From Linanthus parryae (taxonomy: Eukaryota; Streptophyta; Magnoliopsida; Ericales; Polemoniaceae), in the NCBI GenBank assembly GCA_023055425.1, contig JALGPY010000001.1, positions 72,720,994 through 72,784,993 of the forward strand: a stretch of 64,000 bases of DNA, read 5' to 3'. The notes beneath the pieces are model-generated. The model was not told the DNA's origin, ran no database searches, and saw nothing but the letters and a program-made list of their open reading frames with translations. Below are positions 21,427 through 33,544 of the stretch, one piece after another; the first letter of the stretch is position 1; each line of letters opens with the position of its first letter. Position numbers and translations under genes: made by a program.

Positions 21427-23951
21427 TTACACATTCTTTCGATGATATGCGATACGTGGCGCCTCTTCGCGTGTAGGCGGCTTTTCCTTGGCATCTTCCC
21501 TTGTCACCATCACGCCCGCAGGTGACTGGTCCTTGATGTCCTCCCAGAGAGGCAAAGGAGTAGGGTTGAAAGGCCCGGGTGTTTGCTCGTCCGCCATCTC
21601 AGTGAACCACACCGCCTCGCTGAGGTGTGCTTCGTCCAAGTTGAACGGGTTAGTCGAAGCCGGTATCTCGACTATTCTGTCGTTCAATATAGCTTTCATA
21701 ACCTGGTGAGCCGTCGAAGGGACTGCGTCGAAGCGATGAATCCAGGCTCGACCTATAATCATGTGGTATGTGGTGTTCGCGTCTATGACATAGAACTTCG
21801 CCGAGCACTTGATCTTGCCAATCTGGACGCCCAGGCGGATCCATCCGATCGTCATTCTAGAATCGCTTCCGAATCCCACCAGCGGAGATGGGCGTTTGAC
21901 TACCTTGTGCTCGGGGATCCCTGCTAGCTTTAGTGTGTGGAGTGGAACAACGTTGACCGCTGCTCCTCCGTCGACGAATGCTCGTTTGAATTCGACGCCA
22001 TTGACGATGGCGGTCACGTACAGAGGCCTTTGGTGGCTCGCATCCGTCTTCTTGTCGCTGGCAGAAAAGGTCATGATCTTTTCTGTGGAACGAGACGCCC
22101 TGATGACCTTCCCGTTGGAAACCACGAGGTCTTCTTCGTAGTCCTCCGCTATCCTTAAGATTGCTTTTGTCATATCAGCCCGGCACCTCTCGGAGAAATT
22201 CATCTCGTCGAAGAATTTGTTGAAGCCATGCGACCCTTTCATGCGGTCGGCACGTTCATCCTCCGTGTCCATGCTATAGTCTTCGTCTTGATGGACCTCA
22301 GCAATGATGGGTAGACCATCCTCTGCGACTTCCTCCAAGTCTACGATCGAGATCATGGCGACCTCTTTGCCTTTCGAGCCTGACTCTGTATGGGCAGGAC
22401 GTGGGTTGTTGCGCACGTCCTTCCTGTTGTCGCTGACGATTAGCTCGCCGTTCTTCATCTTCTGATCGAATGCGAACCTGAGTTTCTTGCACTCAGCGGT
22501 GGGATGCATGATCTTGCCGTGGTACTCGCACCACTTAGGGTCCCTCACCATCTCCTTGGAGGGTGTTTTCTCGAGCGGTGGCAGGACGCCGTCCTTGCGC
22601 CACTGTTTGCAGAGGTCACTCGCTTCCTCTACCGAGCATGGCAGAGGCGGTACATCGAAGTTCACAACCTTCGCTTGTTTCTGGGGCGAAACTGTGTTGA
22701 CTTCAGCTTCGCGTCCCCGCTTGTAGCTGAACCTTCCGATCTTGTAAGTGGTGCCGCTCGCGGGTCGCTCTGGAGCGTTCTTCTTTTTCTGTCTCTCGAC
22801 TATGGGCTCGATGTTCTTCGTGCATTCGATTAGTTTTGAAAACGTAGGTGTTTGCAAATTAATGAGCATACCTTTGTATTCATCTCGCATGCACTGCAGG
22901 CATATCTCCACGAGCCGGTTTCGGGCATTGGATCTTTGCACTCCAAGGATTTCGCCCGGAATTTCTTGATGAAGGTGATCCCATCCTCCTCGCGCTTCTG
23001 ATACATCCGCGAGAGATGGATCATTGTCACCTTTTCCTCCATTTGAAAGAACTTGGTATAGAACTTTTGGACCATGTCGTCCCAAGTCTTCACGGATCCG
23101 GCCTCCAATGTCCGGTACCATTTGTATGCTACATTCCCAAGAGATTTTGGGAACTCTCGCATCAACAGTTTGGGATCAGCTCCGTACGGACCCATGACAT
23201 CAATGAAACGCATGACATGCTCATGAGCGTTTCCATTGACGTCCTCGAACTTATCCCATTTGGGAGCCTTGTACCCCGCCGGGTTAGGCATGAGATAGAT
23301 CTCTCGCGGAATAGGTGGATCATTGTCTAGCTTTGGGATAATGGTATCCGCGAATGACTGATGAGCCAGGATGGTGTCCACGCGCTTTTGCAAAGACGTC
23401 ATGCATTCTGGAATGCTTCCCTCGGTAGTTGCTGGAGGGATCGCCGTGGGTGGTGGCGACACATATGCCGTCGGAGGATCGGGAGCATACTGAGTACCCG
23501 TATTTCCCCAGATCATCGTTGGGGGAGGCAAAGGGTACTGCAAAGTTGGGTTGGACGCCAAAGCCGAGGGCTGAGGAGCGTGAGCAGCAGGAGGCAGCAT
23601 TTGTGCCGTTGATCCTTGAACCGAAGGCAGTTGCGCAGCCGACGGTGGAGTCTGCAGATGAGGGTTGGGAGGTGTGGCTGGCACTCCCAATCCTGGAGCA
23701 GTAGGGGTTCCTCCTCCCTGAGGGATAGCGGTGGCTGGCGGAGGATTTGGTGCGAGGGTGCCCAGAACAGCCAAGATTTGTTCTAGTTGCGCGGATTGAG
23801 ACTTAAGAGCTTTCGCCTGACTTTGGACGGTGGCGTCCAAAGACTCTAGCGTCGGTGCTTCGCCGGGAGTCGTCGGAGTACGGCGGGTCTCGTCTCCCGA
23901 GGGAGTTTCGGTGGAAGGCGATCGGTTGCTGACATCATCCTCCTGAGACAT
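21427..23951 (-). pseudogene. Tat gag-protease with one frameshift
   Basis: ATG 23951 opens a Pro/Ala-rich N-terminus with a short coiled coil, then a gag core ending near VTMIHLSRMYQKREEDG. Near 22940-22920 (after SLECKDP) the frame changes, and gag continues in the frame ending at 21427, so one base was lost or gained. Downstream are a knuckle-like CEYH...HPTAEC motif, an acidic linker and a retropepsin-like domain with VDGGAAVN as the active-site motif. DGG is common in Tat elements. A programmed frameshift is possible, but I see no clear slippery site, so mutation is more likely. Confidence 0.8.
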
Positions 23952-23970
23952 GGTTGCTTTTGCCGGTAAG

Positions 23971-23989
23971 TTTCACGTCGGGTTCACCA
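23971..23989 (-). other. Tat primer-binding-site candidate
   Basis: On the minus strand TGGTGAACCCGACGTGAAA starts three bases after the LTR end, the expected PBS position. I could not assign the tRNA with confidence. Confidence 0.6.
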
Positions 23990-23992
23990 AAA

Positions 23993-24640
23993 TGTGCACG
24001 AGAGATTCCGGCGGGGAGACCTCCGTGTGCACCGTGTGTAGTGGATCAAGGATCGCACAGGAAGAATAGGGGTGTGTGTAGGGAGAGAGTAAGTCAGTAG
24101 CAATGTCTGAGAGAGAGACAGAGGTTTGGCAGAGCTTCCGCGTATGACAAGTGTGTTCTCCTTTGTATGGAAAGGTCGACGATCTATATATACTGGAGAA
24201 CATGACCGTTGTAGTGTGGTTAATGCGCCCATTGATGGCGGCTTAATTAGCTTAACCATAACGACACGTTCGTCCGAGTATATAGGGACCGTTACAGCAC
24301 GTGGTGCGCGAATACCGGAACCGTTACGAGGTTGACCGGGTTTGACCGGATTGACCGGGTTTGACCGGATTGACCGGGTTTATGGAGCTTGTGCCATAAA
24401 TCTCTCAAAACAGTTACTAAAGGTCGCGTGCGGGCTTGGCTCGCACGCGACAGGGCTTACTCTAGCCTCCAAACCACTAAGTCCCTACAAGTCCCGTGCA
24501 GTGGTATGCGAGGGCTCTGTCTCGCAGCCCCCACATGGATCAGCTCGGCTGGTGATCCTGTGTGTACGGAGCACAATATGGTGTGCTGGATGGTTGCCAC
24601 GTGGCCAAGATCTGTCATGTCAGAAAGCAGTATCTACACT
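23993..24640 (-). repeat. Tat copy 1 5' LTR, truncated
   Basis: It matches 47991-48620 of copy 2 closely and then stops abruptly at 24640, where a family-3 Athila LTR begins. It contains a TATATATA box near 24184 and a short repeat of TTGACCGGGTTTGACCGGA (24331-24381) with one unit more than copy 2. Confidence 0.85.
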
Positions 24641-25498
24641 AGGCATCTCATATGAGATCCTAGGGTTGATTTAAACGTATTTTCCCGGATTGAATCTAAT
24701 TTCATGCGTTTATGATTTCTTCCATTGAATAAGTTGTAGTTTCTTGATTCCATTAGCAATCCTAGTCTATTGACACGAGTAGGAGATGAACTAATAATCA
24801 TGAGCTAGGGTTTTGTTCATTAGATGATTCATGCTTAATTGTTAGTGCCTTCTAAACTAATTGTTCATGTACTATGTAGTTAGTGAGTGCACGAAAGTGA
24901 CTCTAACTAGCTAGGGTAATATGAACATCAATCCTAACTTATTAAGACCGAAAGGACAAGTGTTAGGATTGGCCATGTGGGTTGACTCAGTAGGATCAGT
25001 CAGCTGTTCAGTGAAACGGTGGACCGATAGGACCCGTTAGTATATCACTAGAGAACCTGATAGAACGGACCGGTAGACATAGGTGGACTGAAAGGACCCT
25101 AGGTGAACCGTGACGTAAAAAGACCTGAGACCGAGAGGAGATGGTCAGTGCTAGTACCCGACTTAGTTAAACCGAATTAACGTGTTATTCAGATTATCCG
25201 GAAATGGTTTATAGCCATAGGTGATCTACGAGATTGCTTAGTGTTTCCATTAGTTGATTAAGACTTCTTCTTAATTCACTTTTCTACTATTTCAGTCATT
25301 ACGTACCGCCACTTTTTCAGGGGTGGCAACCTCACAATTCTCAACACTTTTTACCGGTTACTTAGTAAACTCAATTAATTTGTTAGTTAAAGCTTGTTAC
25401 GAGCTTTTCCTCGTGGGATTCGACAACCCGAGTATTAAAAATACTCACACTTTATTACTCGACCGTGCACTTGCGTACATTCGTAAGAATACGTGTCA
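24641..25498 (+). repeat. Family-3 Athila LTR fragment (3' part)
   Basis: 858 bp ending ACGTGTCA, homologous in inverted orientation to 40200-41057 with roughly 85-88% identity judged by eye. The 5' part of the LTR is missing. No PBS follows, so this is not the 5' LTR of an attached element. Confidence 0.8.
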
Positions 25499-26898
25499 AC
25501 ACAGTAGCCTTTGGTTCAGCCGAACCACTCTCGATGTATTGAAAATCCGTTCCCTTGGGTGAATATGCTCCTCGACACATTGAGCAGGTAATTTCATCCC
25601 AATTTTGTTAAGATATAATCTAGTAGGAAGGCTCGCTTTAATTGCTCTCCAACTGGTAAAGAGAACTCGTTTGGGAAGGTTAGTTTCCAGAATGATTTGA
25701 GCTAAGAAATATTTCTCTACAAGTTTCGAGGAAGATTCTTGATATTTTCTGCCTCTAACAATTTATGACTTGATTTGACAGAGTATTTCCCATTCTCTTA
25801 AAAGTGCCAAAGAAGTTAAATCCAGAGCTGCCATCGGGGGGATACTCAGACGAATCGCTTCATTAACATCCGGAGGCCAAAGACCAGAGCTTAGCTTGTC
25901 TTTGTCCCAGGTACCTCAATCTTCAATCATCAGCTCTGTAAACCTCATGTTATGATTCAGTCCAGGGTTTGTGACCACCTTGAATTGAGGCCGAAGGAGC
26001 TAAGGATCCTGAATACCCTAAGATTTTTGCCATTCCCCAATCTCCATCTAACTCCTTTATGAATAACTTCTTTACCTACAATAATGCTCCTCTATGCATA
26101 AGAATAGTTAGATTGAGCTTGGGCTTGTAAAATTCCATAGTTAAAGTAATTTTCAGCTCTAAAAACTCTAGTAACAAGAGATTCAGGGTGATAGAGAAGA
26201 CACAGTATTGTGGCTAGAAGCGCCAATTAAAATTACGCAAATCCCTGAAGCGTAATCCTCCTTGACTTTAGGGTCTTGGAGCTTTTGTTTAGAAATCCAG
26301 AAAGTAGGCTTCCTCCCTTCTTGTCGCCCCCACCTGAAATTGGGGATAAGAGAATCAATTTTCTGATATAGATCATTCGGAAGTAAGAAATAATTCATCG
26401 AGTAGCTAGGAATAGCTTGAATAACGAACTTGATAAGAATCTCTTTACCCGCCAGAGAAAGCTATTTTGTTTTCCACCGGAGAAATGCTGAAAGTTTCTC
26501 ATATTCTTTCCTTCCAACATTGTAGGGAGCCCCAAGTATCTTTCATGAGTTTCTCAAGCTTGACGCCACCAAGTGCACTAAGGGCTTATTGTTGATTCCG
26601 GGAAACATTCACCGAGAAGCCCATAGCAGATTTTTGAAGATTGATTTTTTGTCACGTAGCTTTTTCATAGAGATTCAGCCAGAGAGGGGACTTAGGCAAG
26701 GCTGCCCGTTGTCCCCGTACTTATTTCTTTTTTTGCGGGGAAGCTCTCTCTTGCACTCTCACTACCCTAACTAACAAAGGTGTGTTGTCGGGGCTTGCTG
26801 CGTCAAGAGGGGGGCCTTTTGTTTTCCACATATTCTTCGCAGATGATAGTTTATTGTTTACAAAAGCGACGGTGGAGGAGATTACAACACTTATTATT
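25499..26898 (-). mobile_element. L1-type LINE fragment with inverted 5' segment
   Basis: Minus-strand frames from 26570 down to 25499, with stops and shifts, carry the downstream RT region (AGKEILIKFVIQAIPSYSM, FRWGRQEG, NGKNLRVF) and the C-terminal region. On the plus strand 26589-26898 carries the upstream RT palm (GLRQGCPLSPYLF, then FADDSLLF). The upstream coding piece is therefore inverted next to the downstream piece, the pattern left by twin priming. The left end is cut by the family-3 LTR. Confidence 0.7.
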
Positions 26899-27030
26899 TT
26901 TGAAACAAAGATTTTATATAAAACATTAAGTCACACACTTATCTGACATATAGGTATCATAAACAAAAGAATGACAACAAATACACCATATTACTACATC
27001 TGGTGAGTCCAAAGTATGGTATCTTTCTTC
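26899..27030. other. Short unassigned spacer
   Basis: AT-rich sequence between the LINE and the foldback element. Nothing was recognised. Confidence 0.4.
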
Positions 27031-27483
27031 TCATTATGACTCGTAGGTGAGTAACTTTGACCGTGTGATTTGAATCGCAAAATAATGTGATCTTTTGATA
27101 ATCTTCTCACCGTGTTATAAATTACCACTCTGTCTCACCTCTTCCTCCCCATCCCGACTTTTTGACTAGTATCTGGGTCACTTTGACCGGGTGATTTTAA
27201 TAGCAAAATGATGCGATTTTTTGATAATTTTTTCTCCGTGTTGTAGAGTAATTTTACTTTACAACACCATGAAAAAATTATTTAAAAATTGCATTATTTT
27301 ACTATCCAAATCATCAAGTCAAAGTGACTCACTGAATAATGGTGAAAGTCAAGATGAGAGGAAGTTACGAGACAGAGTGGTAAACGTTTGCTCTATGACA
27401 TCATAAAAGATTATAAGAAAATTATTTCATTTAGTTACCTAAATCACCGGATGAAAGTGATCAGTGAGTAGTGTTAAAAGTTT
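27031..27483. mobile_element. Foldback element, about 225-bp arms
   Basis: An imperfect inverted repeat centred near 27252, where GTGTTGTAGAGTAA faces TTACTTTACAACAC. Further out, GGTCACTTTGACCGGGTGA (27177) faces its counterpart near 27328, and CCACTCTGTCTC (27127) faces GAGACAGAGTGG (27369). Within each arm the CACTTTGACC motif occurs twice. It resembles a foldback MITE. No transposase. Confidence 0.65.
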
Positions 27484-27489
27484 AGGAGT

Positions 27490-27932
27490 GGCAGAAAGAG
27501 CAGAGATAGAATGAATCGAAGCTTTTCTAAACCACCAAAGGCTGCCGACCCACTGTTCCTCTGTTTTCCTATGAGTATTCGTTTTAGATCCACAACACCA
27601 TCACTCCCAGACTTTTGGAGCACCGCAGAACCAGCGGCGATCTTGGCAGAGCAGCAACATGCAGCATCGAAAATGAGCTTGAGCATTCCCGGAGATGGAG
27701 GTTTCCACGCGTGATCTGAAGAATCCGAACCTGCACAATCAACAATACAACAAGCGTAAGTCGATTCTTTATAATCTTCAGTTAAAGCCAAACAAGTGAT
27801 AAAAATATCCTTTGGCTTCACCGTAATTGACTCGATTTTCTTTTTTCTTTTTTTGGGTTTTGTTTCGGGCATTCCAAACTTCCCATCAAACAACTGCAAA
27901 CAGATTTTTATGATCCTTTTGGATATTTGCAA
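27490..27932 (-). pseudogene. LINE-type RNase H-like remnant
   Basis: The minus-strand frame contains WKPPSPGMLKLIFDAA, the start of the RNase H domain found at the C-terminus of many plant non-LTR elements, then AGSAVLQKSGS and AAFGGLEKL. Active-site residues beyond this are not evident. It is not in collinear order with the LINE at 25499. Confidence 0.5.
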
Positions 27933-28175
27933 TCAAATCAAAGATGCAAACTGGGAGAGGCAGATGTGGATCATGATTTTTTTTTTAGAGAGAAAAAATT
28001 GAAGCCAATGAGAGGTGAATTACAACTTTTTTTTAACCCAATAAAAATAGATAAAATTGTATAAAATATACAGAGAAAAAAAAGATCCTACCGTTAGTTC
28101 CACGACAAAACAAAATAGGGTTGACAGTTATTGGAGGTTACGGACCGTTTTTAAACTTTCCCCTCCAACATTCCC

Positions 28176-28184
28176 TTATAAAAG
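28176..28184 (+). promoter_or_regulatory. TATA box of CW+MBD gene
   Basis: CTTATAAAAG lies about 30 bp before the inferred transcript start. A leader exon would run to 28352, followed by an intron with GTAAAC at 28353 and TATCAG ending at 28879. Confidence 0.55.
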
Positions 28185-28906
28185 CTCATAGTAACTATTT
28201 GCAAATCAACCGTCGCCAAATCTGGGAAACAGACAAATCTCTCACTCGACGACGGTGTGTGACTCCTCCGGTTATTGATCTAATCGGAGACTGTTAGGGG
28301 CTGCCGGAGTTCAGAAGGGTTGCGGGGCGTTGTTTCTTCTTTCGTCGTTCTGGTAAACATATTTACTTCGTAGTTTATGTGCCTCCTAACGTTTCTTTGT
28401 TCATTGATTCTGCGTAATCTATCCCATGCTTCTAAACATGATTGTTTATCAACAAAACATCATTTTCTGTACCTTTCTATGTTGTTCAACGTGTTAGCGT
28501 TATTGACGTGAACCGGGTGTCCAAGAAAACCGTCATTTTCGTTTTCCATTGACATGACTATGGAGAACAGTAACTTTGCAATCTAAATTTCGAAGATGCT
28601 GAAAGTAGACTATTTGCAAATCTCGATCGAAGTTGTACATGTGTTAGCGTACTAAACTGAAAGCGAGTTCAATTCACAGCCGTTTAGATACTTTTTCATG
28701 CAAGAGGATGTCATGTCAAAGCAAAGCAAAATGTGAAATCCGAAGAACTATTTTTTTGTCTTGTAGATCAATAAATTTGACATATTGGGTGCAAAAACGT
28801 GTTTATTATTAGTATTTTTTTTTAAATGGTGTTTATTATTAGTATGGTCACTTAATTTTGTTTTTATCTCTGATATCAGAAGAAGGTGGGTAAAAGTCTG
28901 CGCGAA

Positions 28907-30507
28907 ATGGAAGAAAATACGAATCCTATGACTCCACCTTCTTCTGCAGCACAGCCGGGAGTAAATCCGGATCCTAACCCTTCACCACAACCTCGTATCG
29001 AAGGAGACAATATTACGAGGGTAAATGTTCAGACGCAAATTGTTCCCTACAATCAAAACCCACACGGTTATGTTACCGGTGAAAGCAGTGAACCTGGACT
29101 TGATGAAAGTAGTAAACCTGATACTACTTCAAAAAGACAGAAGACAAGCGGTTTCGAACTTGGTGAAGGTAGCGAACCTGGTACATCTTCCAAAAAAAGG
29201 AAGAAGGAAACGACACCTCCGTTTAAGTGGATATACGCAGTTCAGTGTAGAGAATGTTGTAAGTGGAGAATCATCCCCCAAATGGAGAGATACGAGTGGA
29301 TTCGTTCAGAAGCCTTGGAGAATCCATTTATGTGTGAAACAGCAGTTCAATGGAACCTTATATTATCTTGCAATGATCCGCATGAGATTTCACCAGATGG
29401 CTCATCAATATGGGCAATAGACAAACCAGGGATCCCTCGACCTCCTCCTGGGTGGCATCGTCGAATTGGAATAAGAGGAAAAGGTGAAAAAGGCGGAAAA
29501 GACGGAAAAAGCGGAAAATTTGCAGATGTGTATGTTCCCTTTTTCTTTTTTAATATCTTTTCAACATTTGTTACATGATCGAGTTTTGCGAATTATATGC
29601 TGACAGTACATGGGTATTTTTTTCAGGACTTATAGGGCACCACGGGATGCCGCCTCGCTACGCTCTGAAAATGATGTGAGAACGTATGTGAATCTACAGA
29701 AAATATGCACCAATATTTAATAAAAAATTGTCGGATTAGTGTTGCTAACTATATATTTTTTTCTATAATCCTTTTCTCTGAGTTTTTCCTCTGACAAATG
29801 GAACCACGGTGCAGATACTTAGGGGGGAATCATGATTTTGCAGCCCTGTTGGATGATTTTTATAACCACTTCTCATTCACAGTCCCAACACGTCTGGGCG
29901 AGGGAGATGTTAACAACTATGCTGAAGCCCCTGCGGATGCGAACAACAATGCTGAAGCCCCTGCTGAATTCGACAACAATGCTGAAGCCCCTGCGGATGT
30001 GAACAACAATGCTGAAGCCCCTGCTGAATTCGACAACAATGCTGAAGCAGCTGCTGATTTACACAACAATGCTGAAGCACCGGCTGATTTAAACTACAAT
30101 CCTGAAGCCCCTGCTGATTTACACAACAATGTTGAAGCGCCTGCGGATGTGAACAACAATGCTGAAGCACCTGCTGATTTCAACAACAATGCTGAAGCAC
30201 CCGCTGATTTCAACAACAATGCTGAAGCACCCGCTGATTTCAACAACAATGCTGATGCACCTGCTGATTGGAACAACAATGCTGATTTGTTAAACATTTC
30301 TGAAAGATTTGATGACATCGACCCTACCGGTATGTTAAGCCAGAAACCTCATATGTGAATGTGGCAATTTGGAACATATGGCATAGCATCCTCTTTCTTA
30401 TTTTTGCGCAAAAGTGGAATATTACAAAGAGATTATTATACCTTCTAGCGGGAAATCTTCTTATGCTAATAAAATCTACTACAAAAATTGCAGTTTTCTG
30501 GAAGTAG
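28907..30507 (+). CDS. CW zinc finger plus methyl-CpG-binding-domain protein
   Basis: Coding exons are 28907-29529, 29627-29683, 29815-30329 and 30494-30507, with GTATGT donors and CAG acceptors, giving about 402 residues. ATG 28907 is preferred over the upstream GTG in the same frame. Residues 1-105 are disordered and rich in Pro, Ser and Lys. A CW-type zinc finger spans about 107-160 (W108, C114, C117, C143, C155), followed directly by an MBD (about 172-235) with PPPGWHRRIGIRG. This CW+MBD order is that of the plant MBD1/2/4/12 group. CW domains bind histone H3 tails and MBDs bind DNA or methylated DNA, so a nuclear chromatin role is likely. Oddities are a Gly/Lys-rich insert (GKGEKGGKDGK) in the MBD loop and a repeat tail (29908-30285) in place of the usual C-terminus. 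It is the only intact host gene I see. Confidence 0.82.
29908..30285 (+). repeat. 30-bp coding minisatellite in MBD gene exon
   Basis: About 12-13 copies of a 30-bp unit encoding variants of NNAEAPADFN. Every copy keeps the frame, and variation is mostly at the D/E-F/V/L-N codons. The last copies (30170-30250) are nearly identical. The product is an acidic, Asn/Ala-rich tail. Confidence 0.9.
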
Positions 30508-30802
30508 AGTTTTCCAAGAAGATGCTGACCAGTGACGACATATTAAAGGAAATGGAATCCTCAACCTTCACCTCCTTTCTATTATGGCGATGATGCAGGG
30601 AAAGTTCAGAAAACAAATCGTTTTGTATTAAAAAGCGGGTGGCAGGTTTACGCAGAGGGCATTGTACTTATATTGTTGGTGTACACATTTGTCGGGTGTT
30701 TTCTCAGTATTAATAAATATTATCAGTAAATAAAATTTGGATCTACTTTTCCTGATTCGCTGTTAGTGGAGGAACAGCAAACAGAGTTTGTGTGATATAT
30801 CT
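30508..30802 (+). other. 3' UTR of MBD gene and short flank
   Basis: AATAAA-like signals lie near 30711 and 30728. The transcript probably ends before 30770. A copia LTR begins at 30803. Confidence 0.5.
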
Positions 30803-31400
30803 TGTTAGATACTGCAAATTGCAGAGATGGCAGGAAGAAGAAAGAAACCTAAAGAATTTTCATTAACACTAATGGAAATGAGTACAGCCCTTTTTAACAG
30901 GTTAATGAAGCGACTAACAGATCTAACTAACTTGCCACGTTGCACAACTTTTTACAAGTAACTCCTCATACTTTCTCTTTATTCACTAACTGCCTTTTTT
31001 CTTGAGAAGCCTAGCTGCCTAATTCTGACTGGAACTATTATGCTGTATCCTTATATAAATTTCACCTAACACCCCACATTATTTATGCAATTTTTCAACA
31101 CCCTCCCTCAAGTGTAACGTGCTATATCTGATAAGCTTAACTTTCAAAGTAGAAAATGCAAAATTGATGGAGGAAGTGGTTCAGCCAAAATGTCTGTTAG
31201 CTGATGCTTAGAAGAACATGAATTAGCCATAGCCTTCCATTTTAAACTTGGTCTCTTAGAAAATGGCAGACTACCTCTATATGCTTTAGTTCTTTCATGG
31301 AAGACATAATTCTGAGCTATTTGAATTACAGAACTAATATCACAATAGATCACAGGTAAAGTATTCAAATTCACTTGCAAATCTTTTAAAGGAGACATGT
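30803..31400 (-). mobile_element. Ty1/copia 3' end: RNase H remnant, PPT and 298-bp LTR
   Basis: Minus strand. A decayed RNase H C-terminus (PVIYCDISSVIQIAQN, FHERTK, SKHQLTDILAEPL) at about 31390-31170 is followed by TTGAGGGAGGG at 31111-31101 and an LTR from TGTTGAAAAATTGC at 31100 to TATCTAACA at 30803. The LTR is short, as in several copia lineages. The rest of the element is missing. Confidence 0.75.
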
Positions 31401-32727
31401 TAACCATTGTAGCTCAGCAGATGTGGAGGCTAAACACCTATATTCTGCTTATGCAGAACTACTAGATACAACATCTCGCTTGTTTTATTTGTAGCCAATA
31501 AGAGCATCTCCTAAATAAAAGAATGAAACATGAAGTGGCAGCTTATGCTAATATGAGTGACAGTTTGTCTGAACGGCAAGTGGCAGCCTGAATGTTTCCA
31601 ACTGTTTGTCAAATTCGGGTCAAATATATATCTCAGATCATTTTTTTGTTGAGAAACTCATATCATTTAGATTGATGCATAGTATTATATAAAAAAACCC
31701 GAGGACTCTTATATAGATATATCTATGATGCTAAACCTAATCTTGCAGGTAGTTTAAGTGCCTTGATTTCACTGAAACAAGTTGAAGATCATATATTCAT
31801 TCTAAGGATTTCTTGATACTCCTAATAGCTAGTGTTATGCCTTATTCTTAACTCTGGAAGTATTAATTCCAGTAACGTCAGTCCAGAAGCCTTGGGACTA
31901 AACTGACAAAATTGTAAAGAGATAGAGTTGCACAGAGTGGGTTGGCCACCCCTGCAAGCCCACCCAACCGCATGCAATACTAGGACAGTGTGTGAGGTGT
32001 AGGAGGCTAGGGTTAACCTCCTCATCTCTCTAAACTTTCTCTCTAACTGCTTTGAAAGTTCAGTCAGTCGAATTTTTTTTTCTTCTAAATTTCCTATGAT
32101 TTTGAATCATAGGGTTAGCCTACTATGATTTTGAATCATGATCTGTTATACGAGATATTCAATTAGGAATGAAATACTTATTAAGATAACAATATATTGA
32201 TTTATCTCATTTTTTATTACTAAGTATTTTTCATTTTAACCTTCTTTTAAATAACTAGTTTTCTAATTAAAGTAAATTGAACTATTTTGAAATAAATCAA
32301 ATATTATATAGCAATATGCTTTTAATGAGTTTTTTTACTATATATGACTTAATAATTCTGAAAAAAGCTTTTATTATTTAGAGTATTTTATTTTTAATTA
32401 ATGAAGAAGATTTTTTGGCAAATTGATATCAAATATTCAATTAGAGTTTTATTTATAATAATATAATATATTTTACGAAATAAATTTAATTGAGAATATT
32501 TTATATTTACAATTATTTTATTATTTTTGGAATATAATATTTTATTTAAGAATAATTATTTTTAATTGATGATAATCATTACGTAATTAGAGATTGAGTT
32601 TGATTAAATTCACAACATAACAATTCATAATAGATTTTCTTCAAAACTCACTTGCTTGGAGATTAAGTATTCTCGCTCTAATATAGAGGTCTAGGGTTCT
32701 CAGAAAATTAAGCTGTGAGAATCACTA

Positions 32728-32732
<5 letters not shown>
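31401..32732. other. Unassigned AT-rich stretch
   Basis: No supported gene. 32160-32640 is strongly AT-rich. TATGATTTTGAATCATAG-type direct or inverted repeats occur near 32095-32140. Confidence 0.4.

Positions 32733-32796
<64 letters not shown>
32733..32796. repeat. (GA)n microsatellite
   Basis: About 32 uninterrupted GA dinucleotides. Confidence 0.97.
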
Positions 32797-32798
<2 letters not shown>

Positions 32799-33544
32799 TT
32801 TGTCTGTAGCAGTCTAGGGATTCGGCCAAGAAGAGAGTAGTCCCTCTATAGTCGTCGTCCTGGAGAGAGAGAGAGAACCCTCTAGGGACTCGAGCCGTTC
32901 GGTTTAGGTTTCAGCTCACTGCTGATTCCTTCTGTGTGTTATGACTCAGCATCAGGCACAAGTTTGATTATCTCGAGGCGTTTTACTTCACTTTAGATTA
33001 GAAATATGTTTTATATTGTAAACATTAGGTTAGGCCTGTTCTTTATAGTTCAATCTAATTCTAGATCTATATCTCTCTTCAGATCTAGAACTTTCATCCA
33101 TCAATTTGCATATGTTTGGATCATCCATAGTTGTTTCGTATGTTGAAGTCTAAATCTCTTGAAATGATTGTTATATTTTTATTTATTTTTATATTTTCTT
33201 TTAGACGTTATTTCCATTGATATTTTCGTTTACAGATCTAGAACTCTAAGATTATTTTGTCAAACGAATTAGTTGAACCTCTTGGATTCATATTTGGTTG
33301 TTTGATTCGCTAAGCATATTCTTCTTATCTATCTTCGAGTCACTTGTGCATAACTATGAAACTGAGTTTTGCTGAAGTTGTTTATTGATTTATAGCTTCA
33401 GATATGAGTTGTGTTCCCTAGTAGGGAATTGTTTAGTATGCTCTTTGCATAGTCTAGGTTGTGTTATTGGTACCTCTAGGTTTAGGATCTTTCGCTTTGC
33501 CTAGAGTTATGTATTCCTACTCGTTCTGCTGTTTATCTTCTTTA
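32797..33544. other. Unassigned stretch
   Basis: T-rich sequence with several ATCTAGAAC motifs. No gene was recognised. Confidence 0.35.

Larger units (their letters stand above)
1..24640 (-). mobile_element. Tat-lineage Ty3/gypsy element, copy 1 (nested host of el.1)
   Basis: On the minus strand the order is 5' LTR (23993-24640, cut at its far end), primer-binding site, gag-pro, pol with two RNase H domains, a 55-bp tandem array, then an antisense PMD gene running to the left window edge. The dual RNase H is diagnostic of the Tat lineage, in which extra antisense ORFs are known. The 3' LTR is outside the window. Tat copy 2 at 47991 shows that an LTR directly precedes the same PMD gene, so the gene lies inside the element. 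El.1 (2413-12704) is a later insertion. The gag frameshift makes this copy probably non-autonomous. Confidence 0.85.

Noticed and set aside
29910..30318. Minus-strand Gln/Cys- and Ala/Ser-rich frames
   Set aside because: Shadows of the coding minisatellite; the plus strand has spliced exons and domain context.
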